A stretch of 61,021 nucleotides of DNA from an uncultured Acetatifactor sp. (lineage in GTDB: Bacteria; Bacillota; Clostridia; Lachnospirales; Lachnospiraceae): positions 1 to 61,021 of the forward strand of contig CAJUIA010000024.1 of NCBI GenBank assembly GCA_910586485.1, given 5' to 3'. The notes under the pieces were generated by a model. That model made no database searches and had not been told where the DNA came from. It saw only the letters and a list, made by a program, of their open reading frames with translations. How positions within the stretch are numbered: position 1 is the first letter of the stretch; each line of letters begins with the position of its first letter. This document shows, piece by piece, positions 8,949 to 17,066 of this stretch. The position numbers and the translations under genes are program-made.

Positions 8949-10091
8949 TTAAATCTTCTTGGACTTTCCGATATAGATCGGGAAGCTGTCCGCTCCCTTC
9001 ATTTCCTTACCGGCTGTAACCATGACATTTTTATCTGCAATCAGGTATTCAATATCTGCGCCTGCTTCCACCGTAGTTCCCTGCATCAGGATACAGTTTT
9101 TCACCTTTGCACCCTTGGCGATCTTTACGCCGCGGAACAGGATGCTGTTCTCAACTTCACCTTCGATCAGGCAGCCGTCGGCAGCCATAACATTCTGCAC
9201 CTTTGCGCCCTCGATATATTTGGTGGGATTATCGTCCCGGATCTTGGTGTAGATCGGGAAGCCTGAGAACAGGGCGTCCAGATTATAATCGTCCAGCAGC
9301 TTCATATTCTCGTCAAAGTAACTCTTCAGGCTGCTGATGCGAGCTACATAGCCCTCGTATTTGTAAGCGTGTACATTCAGCTTGTTTAAGTTTGGCAGCA
9401 GCACGTCCCGCTCAAAATAAGCCTGTCCGTGTACAAAAGCCGTATTGATCAGATCAATCAGCAGCTCGCGGTCAATCAGATAAACATTCATGCTGAAATT
9501 CTGTACGCCGGATTCCTTGGGATTAACGTAGATCTTGGTAATCCGTCCGTCCTCAATGCGGAAGGTGTAATAAAAGCCCTTGTCATTGGACTTTGACTGC
9601 ACAAGGCTTTCCGGAAGCTCCTGCTCGTTGTAGGCTACAGTTACGTCTGCGCCGCTTTCCATATGTTCTCTGATCATGGCATTAAAGTCAAAGTTCATCA
9701 CGATATTCGTATCTGTGATGACAACATACTTTTCCTTTTGGTTTCTTAAGAAGCCCAGAAGGCTTGCCAGAGCATCTACCCGGCCGCTGTAGGGCTTATT
9801 CCCTTTTTCGGAAAAGGGCGGGAAAATGTTTAAGCCGCCGTTTTTGCGGACCAGATCCCATTCACGTCCGGAGCCCAAGTGATCCATAAGGGAGTGGTAA
9901 TTATTATTTGCCATCACGCAGATATTGTCTATATCACAATGGGACATGCTGGACAAAATGAAATCAATCAGGCGATAACGGCTGGCAAAGGGGATGGACG
10001 CCATCATGCGCACGTTTACCAGATCAGGAACCAGCGCGTCATAGCTGTTGGGGAAAATAATGCCCAGCGCATTCATATTTGTGTTTAACAT
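8949..10091 (-). CDS. glgD: Glucose-1-phosphate adenylyltransferase subunit GlgD
   Basis: A 380-residue non-catalytic or regulatory partner of GlgC in Firmicutes glycogen synthesis. The nucleotidyltransferase fold is recognisable (SIPFASRYRLIDFILSSM, about residues 33-50), but the GGxGxRL nucleotide loop found in GlgC is replaced by IIFPNSYDALVPDL. The C-terminal left-handed beta-helix is present (VKNCILMQGTTVEAGADIEY). The GlgC stop codon overlaps this start by seven bases, so the two subunits are translated together, as expected for a heterotetramer. Confidence 0.93.
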   Translation of the reverse strand: MLNTNMNALGIIFPNSYDALVPDLVNVRMMASIPFASRYRLIDFILSSMSHCDIDNICVMANNNYHSLMDHLGSGREWDLVRKNGGLNIFPPFSEKGNKPYSGRVDALASLLGFLRNQKEKYVVITDTNIVMNFDFNAMIREHMESGADVTVAYNEQELPESLVQSKSNDKGFYYTFRIEDGRITKIYVNPKESGVQNFSMNVYLIDRELLIDLINTAFVHGQAYFERDVLLPNLNKLNVHAYKYEGYVARISSLKSYFDENMKLLDDYNLDALFSGFPIYTKIRDDNPTKYIEGAKVQNVMAADGCLIEGEVENSILFRGVKIAKGAKVKNCILMQGTTVEAGADIEYLIADKNVMVTAGKEMKGADSFPIYIGKSKKI

Positions 10092-11293
10092 TTTACTTCA
10101 CCGCCTTTCACATTGTTTCTGATCATAGCCTTGGGGCCCACAACGGCTCCTTCGCCGATGGTAATACCGGGGCCGATAGTAGCAACGCCGTTCTCTGTCT
10201 CGGTGGGCATTGCCCCTACGACGGCTCCTTCACCAATCGTTACGTTTTCTGCTATAATGCAGTGCTTTACCACGGCACCTGTCTTGATAACGGTGCCGCC
10301 CATCACTACTGCATCCTCCACCACGGCGCCTTGCTCCACCTTTACGCCGGCAAACAATACGGAGTGCTTTACCGTGCCCTTGATTCGGCAGCCGTCGGTA
10401 ATCATGGAGTTTTCCACCACGGCGCCGGCATTAATCTTGTGTCCGGTCATGCCGCTGTTGCGGCTGTAGATCTTCCAGCCCTCGTCAAACAGGTTGATGC
10501 CGCTGTGTTCGGGATCCAGTACCTCCATATTTGCTTCCCACAGGGAAGAGATGGTCCCCACATCCTTCCAGTAGCCGTTGAAATGGTAGGCATACATTTT
10601 CCGGTTATCCCTGAGAAGATTGGGAATGATATTTTTACCGAAATCGTTGTCGGAAGCAGTATCCGCCTCGTCTTCCTCCAGATATTTTTTCAGAATATCC
10701 CAGTTAAAGATATAGATTCCCATGGAAGCCAGGTTGGACTTGGGCTCCTTGGGCTTTTCCTGAAATTCGGTGATTCGGTCGTTGTCGTCCGCCACCATCA
10801 GTCCAAAGCGGGAAGCCTCTTCCCAGGGAACTTCCATGACGGCCACGCTGAATTCCGCGCCCTTTTCCTTGTGGAACTGCAGAAAGTCATTGTAATCCTG
10901 CTTGCAGATCTGGTCGCCGGACAGAATGATGACATACTGGGGATCATACCGCTCAATAAAGGAAATATTTTGGTAAATCGCGTTGGCGGTTCCCTTGTAC
11001 CAGTCTGAACCACTGGCCTTCTGATAGGGCGGCAGTACATGCACGCCTCCATAGAGACGGTCCAGATCCCAAGGTTGTCCGTTCCCGATATACTCGTTTA
11101 GCACCAGCGGCTGGTACTGAGTCAGAATACCAACGGTATCAATTCCAGAATTGACGCAGTTGGACAGCGGAAAGTCGATGATCCGATATTTCCCGCCAAA
11201 GGGGACTGCCGGCTTTGCCAGCTTTTCGGTCAATGCGTACAGGCGGGAGCCTTGTCCCCCGGCGAGAAGCATTGCAATCATTTCTTTTGCCAT
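10085..11293 (-). CDS. glgC: Glucose-1-phosphate adenylyltransferase, catalytic subunit
   Basis: 402 residues. It makes ADP-glucose from ATP and glucose-1-phosphate, the committed step of bacterial glycogen synthesis. The nucleotide loop LLAGGQGSRL is at residues 9-18, followed by KPAVPFGGKYRIIDF. The catalytic region has IILSGDQICKQDY, and the sugar-binding part FQEKPKEPKS. The C-terminal third is a hexapeptide beta-helix (VVEDAVVMGGTVIKTGAV). A strong AGGAGG precedes the ATG. glgD follows with a seven-base overlap. Other glycogen genes (synthase, branching enzyme) are not in the window. Confidence 0.96.
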   Translation of the reverse strand: MAKEMIAMLLAGGQGSRLYALTEKLAKPAVPFGGKYRIIDFPLSNCVNSGIDTVGILTQYQPLVLNEYIGNGQPWDLDRLYGGVHVLPPYQKASGSDWYKGTANAIYQNISFIERYDPQYVIILSGDQICKQDYNDFLQFHKEKGAEFSVAVMEVPWEEASRFGLMVADDNDRITEFQEKPKEPKSNLASMGIYIFNWDILKKYLEEDEADTASDNDFGKNIIPNLLRDNRKMYAYHFNGYWKDVGTISSLWEANMEVLDPEHSGINLFDEGWKIYSRNSGMTGHKINAGAVVENSMITDGCRIKGTVKHSVLFAGVKVEQGAVVEDAVVMGGTVIKTGAVVKHCIIAENVTIGEGAVVGAMPTETENGVATIGPGITIGEGAVVGPKAMIRNNVKGGEVKC

Positions 11294-11548
11294 AGTTCTA
11301 CCTCCTGTTTTATTACCTTACCTTAGATTATATAATTTTATTTTCAAAAAAGGTAGTGATTTATGAAATTTAGTTGGTAAAAAAGTACCAAAAATTTAAT
11401 GCCTCTGCTGGTAAAAAGTTACATTAACCGTTTCATGCCGATAAAATATCTGTTTGCGTCAGAGAGGAAAGAAATTTTGTATTTGTGACGATATGTATAA
11501 CAGAGGCAGGAAGGAAAGGCGCTGCGGCGGCAGGTAAGGAGAGTGGAT

Positions 11549-12526
11549 ATGAGTACAGTTGATATAAACTATGGAAATGGAATGGGAAGCTACAGAGCCA
11601 TCGGCGGGGGAAACAGAGCGGAAAGGCGGACCGGGCGGAAAGACGGACAGGGCAGAAAGACCGGGGAAACGAAAGAAAGCGGGACCGGCAGAGGCGCAGA
11701 GGTCAGGAAAGAGGCGGAAAAAAGCAGCGAAGGGGACTTTGTGAGGCGGATGGTGGAAAAGCAGACTGCTGCTGCGGAATCCGCTGGAAGGGAAAAGCAG
11801 CCCGCGCCCGCAGCAGGATCTGCGGAAAAGGAAAAGCAGCCTGCGCCCGCAGCGGATTCCGCGGAAGGAGAAAAAACAGGCTCCGCCTGGTGGGAAGCCG
11901 CTGCCGGGCAGGAAGCAAAATCTGCCCGTGATATGAGTCTGGACGAATATATGAATTATATTTACGGGATCATATCGGAATTGTCCCGGAAGAATTACAG
12001 CAGGGGGAATTCCGTATTTATCTATATTTCCGAGGAAGGCTTTCGTGCCATGCAGAATGACCCGGAATATGAGGCCTGGGTGATGGATAATATCAGGCAG
12101 GCCTACAATTACTGCGGTTCCAGGGGCGGTCATGACGGCTATCACAGCGCGCACTTTTTTGGCGCCACCAAGGAAGAATATCAGGGGCAGAGCTGGCATT
12201 CCGGCTGCAGCAAATGCGAGCAGGAGAGGCGGCGGGAGCGGAAGCTGCGACAGAAAAAGAAGCTGGAGGCACTGCTGAAAAAGCGGAGGGAGAGAAAACT
12301 GCTGGAACAGCGGCGGCTGGCTAAGCTTCGCCTGGAGAAGGCATTTTATAAAAAGCTGCTGGCAAAGAGAAGGCTGGACCATGAAAGGCTGGAGGCGGGA
12401 TACCGGGAGGACGCTTTAGCACGTAAAAAGCTGGAGGAAGGATACCGGGAAGAGTCCCTGGCACGCAGAGAGGCGGCGACGGCCTTCAGAATGTATCAGG
12501 CGATAGCGAAATATACAGAGCAGTAA
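11549..12526 (+). CDS. DUF6033-like hypothetical protein
   Basis: A 325-residue protein of unknown function. Residues 1-130 are low-complexity and rich in Arg, Glu, Gln and Ala, with an imperfect repeat around EKQPAPAA. A compact central block of about 90 residues includes DEYMNYIYGIISELSR, VFIYISEEGFRAMQND and HFFGATKEEYQG, which resembles what I remember of DUF6033 proteins of Clostridia. The last 100 residues are a very basic heptad-like coiled coil (RRRERKLRQKKKLEALLKKR). There is no signal peptide or membrane segment. AAGGAG upstream supports ATG 11549; a GTG two codons earlier is possible. The function is not known. Confidence 0.65.
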   Translation: MSTVDINYGNGMGSYRAIGGGNRAERRTGRKDGQGRKTGETKESGTGRGAEVRKEAEKSSEGDFVRRMVEKQTAAAESAGREKQPAPAAGSAEKEKQPAPAADSAEGEKTGSAWWEAAAGQEAKSARDMSLDEYMNYIYGIISELSRKNYSRGNSVFIYISEEGFRAMQNDPEYEAWVMDNIRQAYNYCGSRGGHDGYHSAHFFGATKEEYQGQSWHSGCSKCEQERRRERKLRQKKKLEALLKKRRERKLLEQRRLAKLRLEKAFYKKLLAKRRLDHERLEAGYREDALARKKLEEGYREESLARREAATAFRMYQAIAKYTEQ

Positions 12527-12578
12527 TGCCGCAGATTACGGCAATGACCGGTTTAAAGCAGAAATATTTAAATTAATT

Positions 12579-12608
12579 TGTAACGAAACCTTTCCCAAAC
12601 GGATATAA
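12579..12608 (+). promoter_or_regulatory. Probable ECF-type promoter of the sigma factor gene
   Basis: TGTAAC at 12579-12584 and CGGATATAA starting at 12600 are about 15 bp apart. This matches the general shape of ECF sigma promoters (an AAC-containing -35 box and a CG-starting -10 box) and suggests that the sigma factor activates its own gene. Confidence 0.4.
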
Positions 12609-12660
12609 GAGATGTAACAGGCATTGCAAAGCGTGTGCGCACGAAAGAGAGGGACGGGAA

Positions 12661-13146
12661 ATGGAAGAACTGTATAAGGAAAATGCAGCTCTTGTGTATC
12701 ATTTTTTACTTTCAAAGTGCGGAGATTCTCAGGTGGCGGAGGAACTGACGCAGGAGACTTTTTTACAGGCCATTCGTTCGGTTGATAGCTATGACGGAAG
12801 CTGTAAAATGTCCGTCTGGCTGTGTCAGATTGCGAAGCACCTGTTGTATCAGTACTGGAGGAAGCAGAGAATAAGCGTCCCGCTGGAGGAAGAAGACCGG
12901 ATACTTTCGGAGAAACCGGGTGTAGAGAGGCAGGTTTTGGCCAGGGAAGAGCTTTTGGAGGTGCTGGGCAGGCTTCATCGGTTACCAGTGAATATGCGGG
13001 AGGTGGTTTACCTTCGCATAACCGGGGATTTGTCCTTTCGGGAGATCGGGCGGATCATGGGGAAATCCGAAAACTGGGCCAGGGTTAATTTCTTCCGTGC
13101 AAAGGAGCTGCTAAAAAGCGGAGATGAGAAGGACCAATATTCATAG
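12661..13146 (+). CDS. ECF-type RNA polymerase sigma factor
   Basis: A 161-residue extracytoplasmic-function sigma factor. Region 2 covers about residues 1-68 (EELTQETFLQAIRSV and VWLCQIAKHLLYQYWRKQ), and region 4 lies at about 100-155 with a helix-turn-helix (SFREIGRIMGKSENWARV). There is no region 1 or 3. It should direct RNA polymerase to a small stress regulon, probably including its own promoter at 12579. The gene 56 bases downstream encodes a membrane protein with a zinc-finger anti-sigma domain, the usual partner. The inducing signal is unknown; the nearby cell-wall amidase fits an envelope-stress role by inference. Confidence 0.9.
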   Translation: MEELYKENAALVYHFLLSKCGDSQVAEELTQETFLQAIRSVDSYDGSCKMSVWLCQIAKHLLYQYWRKQRISVPLEEEDRILSEKPGVERQVLAREELLEVLGRLHRLPVNMREVVYLRITGDLSFREIGRIMGKSENWARVNFFRAKELLKSGDEKDQYS

Positions 13147-13202
13147 TATTCGGGCGCATTGTATTTGTCTGGTTTTTGAATTTGGGAAAGGGAGGAATGC
13201 GT

Positions 13203-14048
13203 ATGAGCAGAATCGGTTGTAATGTGACAAAGGATTTGCTGCCGGGTTATCTGGACGAAACCTGTTCCGGGGAAGCCAGGGAGTTGGTAGAAGAGCATTT
13301 GGGAGAATGTGAGTCCTGCCGGAAATTTCTGGAAAAGCTGCTTGAAGAGGATGCGGGAAAGGAAGAGCTGAAGCTGACTTATTTGAACAGGGCGCGTCGA
13401 TTTGTAGATATTCAGTCATTGGCGGGAATTTTCCTTCCTCTGCTGATGCTGCTGACAGGATTTTACGGCGTGAATCATTCGGCAAGCTTTCGGGAGGTTT
13501 TTTATTATATTGAGATGCCTGTGATGATGCTGATATGCGCCTACGCCCTTGGAAGAGGCAGGGAAAAAGGCATGCCGTCAGGAGTTCAGTGGCTGATTCC
13601 GGTATTTGGCGTTATGCTGGTATCTGCGGCATCCGTGCTGAGGTATTTTGTACTGAATAAAATGACCGAATTTGAGGCGATTATGCTGCAGATGCGTGAT
13701 AGCGGAACAGACGACGGTACGGTGGCTGCTACGTATAGCGGACTGGGGCCGATGATCCACAGAGGCTGTCTGTTGATTGCACTGGCGGCGGCCGTGCTGT
13801 TGATTGTGCTGGTGATTCTGGCGAAAAGGAAGGGGAAAATTTTAACGGTCAGTGCGAATTTGGCCTGGCTGGCGCTGAATATGGCGTTGACGCTGGACGA
13901 GTTATTATACAGCTTGGTTGACCTGGAATGTCTGCGCCGGTATATGTCGGAAAACAGCCTGATTTTGGTTTTGGAGTTTCTTGTGGTTACGGCTCTGCTG
14001 TTTTTGCTCCGCCGGTTTGGGTTTATAAAGCGGATGGAGTTAAGCTGA
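13203..14048 (+). CDS. Zinc-finger anti-sigma factor, membrane-bound
   Basis: 281 residues. The N-terminal zf-HC2 domain holds the zinc-binding pattern HLGECESC (His and two Cys, about residues 33-40) after CNVTKDLLPGYLDE. This domain binds ECF sigma factors and holds them inactive at the membrane. The rest has about six hydrophobic segments (for example IFLPLLMLLTGFYGV, CLLIALAAAVLLIVLVIL and LILVLEFLVVTALLFLL), more than in single-pass anti-sigma factors, so signal sensing may occur within the membrane. The ATG at 13203 is chosen for its spacing to GGGAGG; the ATG at 13197 is too close. Co-transcribed with the sigma factor gene. Confidence 0.85.
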   Translation: MSRIGCNVTKDLLPGYLDETCSGEARELVEEHLGECESCRKFLEKLLEEDAGKEELKLTYLNRARRFVDIQSLAGIFLPLLMLLTGFYGVNHSASFREVFYYIEMPVMMLICAYALGRGREKGMPSGVQWLIPVFGVMLVSAASVLRYFVLNKMTEFEAIMLQMRDSGTDDGTVAATYSGLGPMIHRGCLLIALAAAVLLIVLVILAKRKGKILTVSANLAWLALNMALTLDELLYSLVDLECLRRYMSENSLILVLEFLVVTALLFLLRRFGFIKRMELS

Positions 14049-14126
14049 GCCAACAAGCAGAAAGCTTTATGATGAAATGTGTCGATAGGATAAAAATGCG
14101 GCACATTTCTTTTTTTATGATATAAT

Positions 14127-14242
14127 GATTCTGCTGACGCAGAATTCAAGCCAGCTAAAGCTGTCTTGCCGGCACTATGTGCCGCATTATACTCAGCCAT
14201 GGCTTGAAAAGGAAATGCCTCTTTGAGGCGCTTCCTTTTCTA
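14127..14242. repeat. Series of hairpins before the amidase gene
   Basis: ATTCTGC-TGAC-GCAGAAT (14127-14144) is followed by TTCAAGCCA (14145-14153) pairing with TGGCTTGAA (14202-14210) around a GCCGGCAC/GTGCCGC-like inner stem. Then AAAAGGAAATGCCTC pairs with GAGGCGCTTCCTTTT (14209-14242). The last one could terminate the anti-sigma transcript. The first ones have no T run and look like a folded RNA or palindromic repeat. Confidence 0.45.
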
Positions 14243-14248
14243 CGCACA

Positions 14249-14257
14249 TGGTATAAT
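14249..14257 (+). promoter_or_regulatory. Extended -10 promoter of the amidase gene
   Basis: TGGTATAAT is an extended -10 box 58 bases before the start codon. The surrounding 22 bases match the promoter at 62-83 with one change. Confidence 0.5.
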
Positions 14258-14314
14258 AACCTTATTCGGCCGCAGACAGAAGGCAGGAACAGGGAACAGA
14301 AACGGAGGACAGGG

Positions 14315-15274
14315 ATGAGGACCAAAGTTAAGGCAAAGAAGCGGAGACAGGCACTTGCAGGGCTGCTGGCAGCAGCATTGGTGGCGGGGCTGGCAGGCTG
14401 TGGAGAAAATATAGAGCAGGAAGTACCTTCGGAGCAGGAAGGCGCGGAGGTGCCGGAGCCGGGAAGCGAAGCCATATCGGAGGAAGCACCAAAGGAGGCA
14501 GAAACGGTGGACACATCGGAGGAAATACCGGAGGAAGGGGAAACGGCAGACACATCGGAGGAAATACTGAAGGAAGGGGAAACAGCGGACGTACAGGAGG
14601 AAGCATTGGAGCAGGAGAAGACAGAGCCGTCAGGCGGTCCGTTTTTGGTGGTGATTGACGCAGGGCATCAGAAAAAGGGAAACAGGGAAAAGGAGCCGGT
14701 AGGCCCTGGCGCCGAAGAGATGAAGGCAAAGGTTTCCAGCGGAACTGCTGGATGTGTCAGCGGCTGGGCGGAATATGAGCTGAATCTGGCCGTTGCCTTA
14801 AAGCTTAAGGATATATTGGAGGACAGAGGATATGAGGTGATCATGGTCCGCGAGACTCATGACGTGGACATCAGCAACAGTGAGCGGGCAGCAGTGGCAA
14901 ATGATGCCGGGGCGGATGCCTTCGTGCGTATTCATGCCAACGGCTCGGAGGATTCTAAGGTGCATGGCGCCATGACAATCTGTCAGACTCCGGGCAATCC
15001 GTACAACGGGGAGCTTTATACAGAAAGCAGGGAGCTGTCGGACTGTGTGCTGGAGGCGCTGGTAGAAAATACGGGCTGTAAGAAAAGAAAGGTATGGGAA
15101 ACGGATACCATGAGCGGCATTAACTGGTGCCAGGTGCCGGTGACCATTGTGGAGATGGGCTATATGACAAATCCGGAGGAAGATACCCTGATGGCCACAG
15201 AGGAATATCAGGATTTATTGGCGGAGGGCATTGCAAACGGGCTGGATCGTTTTTTCGCCGGAGCGGCAGAATGA
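14315..15274 (+). CDS. N-acetylmuramoyl-L-alanine amidase lipoprotein
   Basis: 319 residues. The signal peptide ends in LAGC with acceptor Cys29, so the enzyme is anchored on the outer face of the membrane. An acidic linker (about residues 30-108) carries three 13-residue repeats of the type ETADTSEEILKEG. The catalytic Amidase_3 domain follows: zinc ligands His118 (VIDAGHQ), a Glu in WAEYELNLAVAL and His in RIHANGS, with the catalytic Glu in VEMGYM. It cleaves the bond between MurNAc and the stem peptide. The gene overlaps a possible start of the response regulator gene at its stop codon (ATGA), so coupling is likely. Confidence 0.92.
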   Translation: MRTKVKAKKRRQALAGLLAAALVAGLAGCGENIEQEVPSEQEGAEVPEPGSEAISEEAPKEAETVDTSEEIPEEGETADTSEEILKEGETADVQEEALEQEKTEPSGGPFLVVIDAGHQKKGNREKEPVGPGAEEMKAKVSSGTAGCVSGWAEYELNLAVALKLKDILEDRGYEVIMVRETHDVDISNSERAAVANDAGADAFVRIHANGSEDSKVHGAMTICQTPGNPYNGELYTESRELSDCVLEALVENTGCKKRKVWETDTMSGINWCQVPVTIVEMGYMTNPEEDTLMATEEYQDLLAEGIANGLDRFFAGAAE

Positions 15275-15282
15275 GAGGAAAT

Positions 15283-15969
15283 ATGGGAAAAATACTGATT
15301 ATAGAGGATAACGCGGACATCAACAATCTTATCGGGGAGGCGTTAAAAAAGGCGGGATATGAGTACAGACAGGCATTTTCCGGGACGGAGGGGCTTCTGT
15401 GTATTTCCGCGGAGCAATTTGATCTGACGGTGATGGATCTGATGCTGCCGGGAATGAGCGGAGAAGAGCTTTTGCCAAAGATCCGGGAAAAGCAGGATAT
15501 TCCGGTTATTATTTTATCTGCAAAGGACGGATTGGACAGTAAGCTGTCACTGTTTGAGCTGGGGGCGGAGGATTACATGACAAAGCCCTTTGAGGTTGCG
15601 GAGCTGGTGGCCCGCATCGGCGTGCAGCTGCGCAAAACATCTGCAGACCGGGGAATTGCAGGGAAAAAGCTTTCATTGAAGGACCTGACACTGGATCCAG
15701 AAGGGTTTTGCGCCGAAGCAGGCGGGAAAAGAATTTCCCTTACCAGACAGGAATTTAAGATTCTGGAGCTTTTGCTCTCAAATCCTAAAAGGGTGTTTTC
15801 CAAACAGGATATATATGATTACGCCTGGGACGACTATTATATGGGCGAGGATAAAACCATCAATATGCACATCAGTAATATCCGGAAAAAGCTGAAGGCT
15901 GTTTCGGATGAGGAATATATTGAGACGGTATGGGGGATCGGCTTTAAGGCAGGAAATTTAAGTCTTTAA
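15283..15969 (+). CDS. OmpR-family response regulator of the ABC exporter cluster
   Basis: 228 residues. The receiver domain has acidic residues EDN (8-10), phospho-acceptor Asp52 (VMDLMLPG) and TKPF. The C-terminal winged helix includes LTRQEFKIL and ETVWGIGFK. The ATG at 15283 is preceded by AGAGGA; the ATG at 15271, overlapping the amidase stop codon, is an alternative. The order regulator, ATPase, permease, kinase downstream resembles bacitracin or lantibiotic self-protection clusters. It probably switches the ABC genes on when the kinase at 18145 senses its signal. Confidence 0.9.
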   Translation: MGKILIIEDNADINNLIGEALKKAGYEYRQAFSGTEGLLCISAEQFDLTVMDLMLPGMSGEELLPKIREKQDIPVIILSAKDGLDSKLSLFELGAEDYMTKPFEVAELVARIGVQLRKTSADRGIAGKKLSLKDLTLDPEGFCAEAGGKRISLTRQEFKILELLLSNPKRVFSKQDIYDYAWDDYYMGEDKTINMHISNIRKKLKAVSDEEYIETVWGIGFKAGNLSL

Positions 15970-16128
15970 CATTTCTTTACCCTTTTTTGGCGTCATCTTG
16001 AATACCTGCCGGTATATTAGAAATATGATTGATGCGCTTCCTTCATGCGGGCGGAGGAATAAAAAACAGAAACGGTCCGGTGGAAAGGGAATGTGTCGTC
16101 GATACGTCAGGGAAAGGGTGTGAAATAT

Positions 16129-17028
16129 ATGGAATATCTGCTTTCAACGGAAAATCTCACAAAACAGTATGGAAAGAAAAAGGCAGTGGACAGCGTAAAT
16201 ATTCATGTAAGGCAGGGGGATATTTACGGGCTGATCGGCAGAAACGGGGCCGGAAAAACTACCTTAATGAAGATGCTGTCAGGGCTTGCGGCGCCAACCT
16301 CCGGCGGCTTCCTGCTCTTTGGTGAGGAAGGCTCCAGAGCCGGAAGGATTATGAACCGGGTGGGGGCGTTGATCGAAGAGCCCGGTATCTACGCGGATAT
16401 GTCCGCATACGGAAATCTTCATGTCAAATGTATGGCACTGGGGGTGGCGGATAAAAGCGCGGAGCGGGAGCTGCTGAAAATTGTGGGGCTTAGTGATACG
16501 GGAAAGAAGCCGGTGGGAAAATTTTCCCTGGGGATGAAGCAGCGTCTGGGGATCGCGCTGGCACTGGTAGGAGAGCCGGATCTGGTAATACTGGACGAGC
16601 CCATTAACGGACTGGATCCCCAGGGCATCGCGGAGGTGAGAAATACCATCGAGCGCCTGAACAGGGAGCGGCATATTACGTTCATTATTTCCAGCCATAT
16701 TTTAGGGGAGCTGTCGAAATTTGCCTTAAATTACGGTATCATACACAACGGGAAGCTGCTGCAGGAGCTTTCCAGGGAAGAGCTTTTTGAAAAATGCTCC
16801 CGCAAGATCCTCTTAAATACGCCGGATACGCCGGCCGCCGCCACCGTGCTGGAAAAGCTGGGCATCATGAACTATCGGGTGACGGGGAGGGAGACAATGG
16901 AAATTTATGAAGGGCTGCAGGATACGGCGAAAATCAATTCCGCCTTTGTCTCCGCAGGGATTCAGATAAACGGTATTTCAGTGCTGAATCAGGAGCTGGA
17001 GGATTATTATCTGGAGCTGACAAAATAG
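16129..17028 (+). CDS. ABC transporter ATP-binding protein, BcrA-like
   Basis: A 299-residue cytosolic ATPase of an ABC-2 exporter. Walker A is GRNGAGKTT (37-45), the signature FSLGMKQRL (about 133), Walker B VILDEPINGLDP and the switch His is in ISSHILGEL. The C-terminal extension of about 80 residues is typical of the BcrA/lantibiotic-protection group. The ATG at 16129 is chosen because family homology starts there; the longer in-frame opening at 16093 has no support. The permease gene follows after 38 bases. The likely role is removing or flipping a membrane-active peptide or antibiotic; the substrate is unknown. Confidence 0.88.
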   Translation: MEYLLSTENLTKQYGKKKAVDSVNIHVRQGDIYGLIGRNGAGKTTLMKMLSGLAAPTSGGFLLFGEEGSRAGRIMNRVGALIEEPGIYADMSAYGNLHVKCMALGVADKSAERELLKIVGLSDTGKKPVGKFSLGMKQRLGIALALVGEPDLVILDEPINGLDPQGIAEVRNTIERLNRERHITFIISSHILGELSKFALNYGIIHNGKLLQELSREELFEKCSRKILLNTPDTPAAATVLEKLGIMNYRVTGRETMEIYEGLQDTAKINSAFVSAGIQINGISVLNQELEDYYLELTK

Positions 17029-17066
17029 AAGCAAATGCCGCCTATGTGGCGGGAAAAGAGGGAAAA

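Noticed and set aside
10079..11008. A 309-codon open frame on the plus strand opposite glgC.
   Set aside because: It is antisense to a clear glgC gene with conserved motifs; the open frame arises from codon bias.
11459..12382. A 307-codon open frame on the minus strand opposite the DUF6033-like gene.
   Set aside because: Low-complexity Pro/Leu/Phe composition produced by the repeats of the coding strand; no start signal and no recognisable domain.
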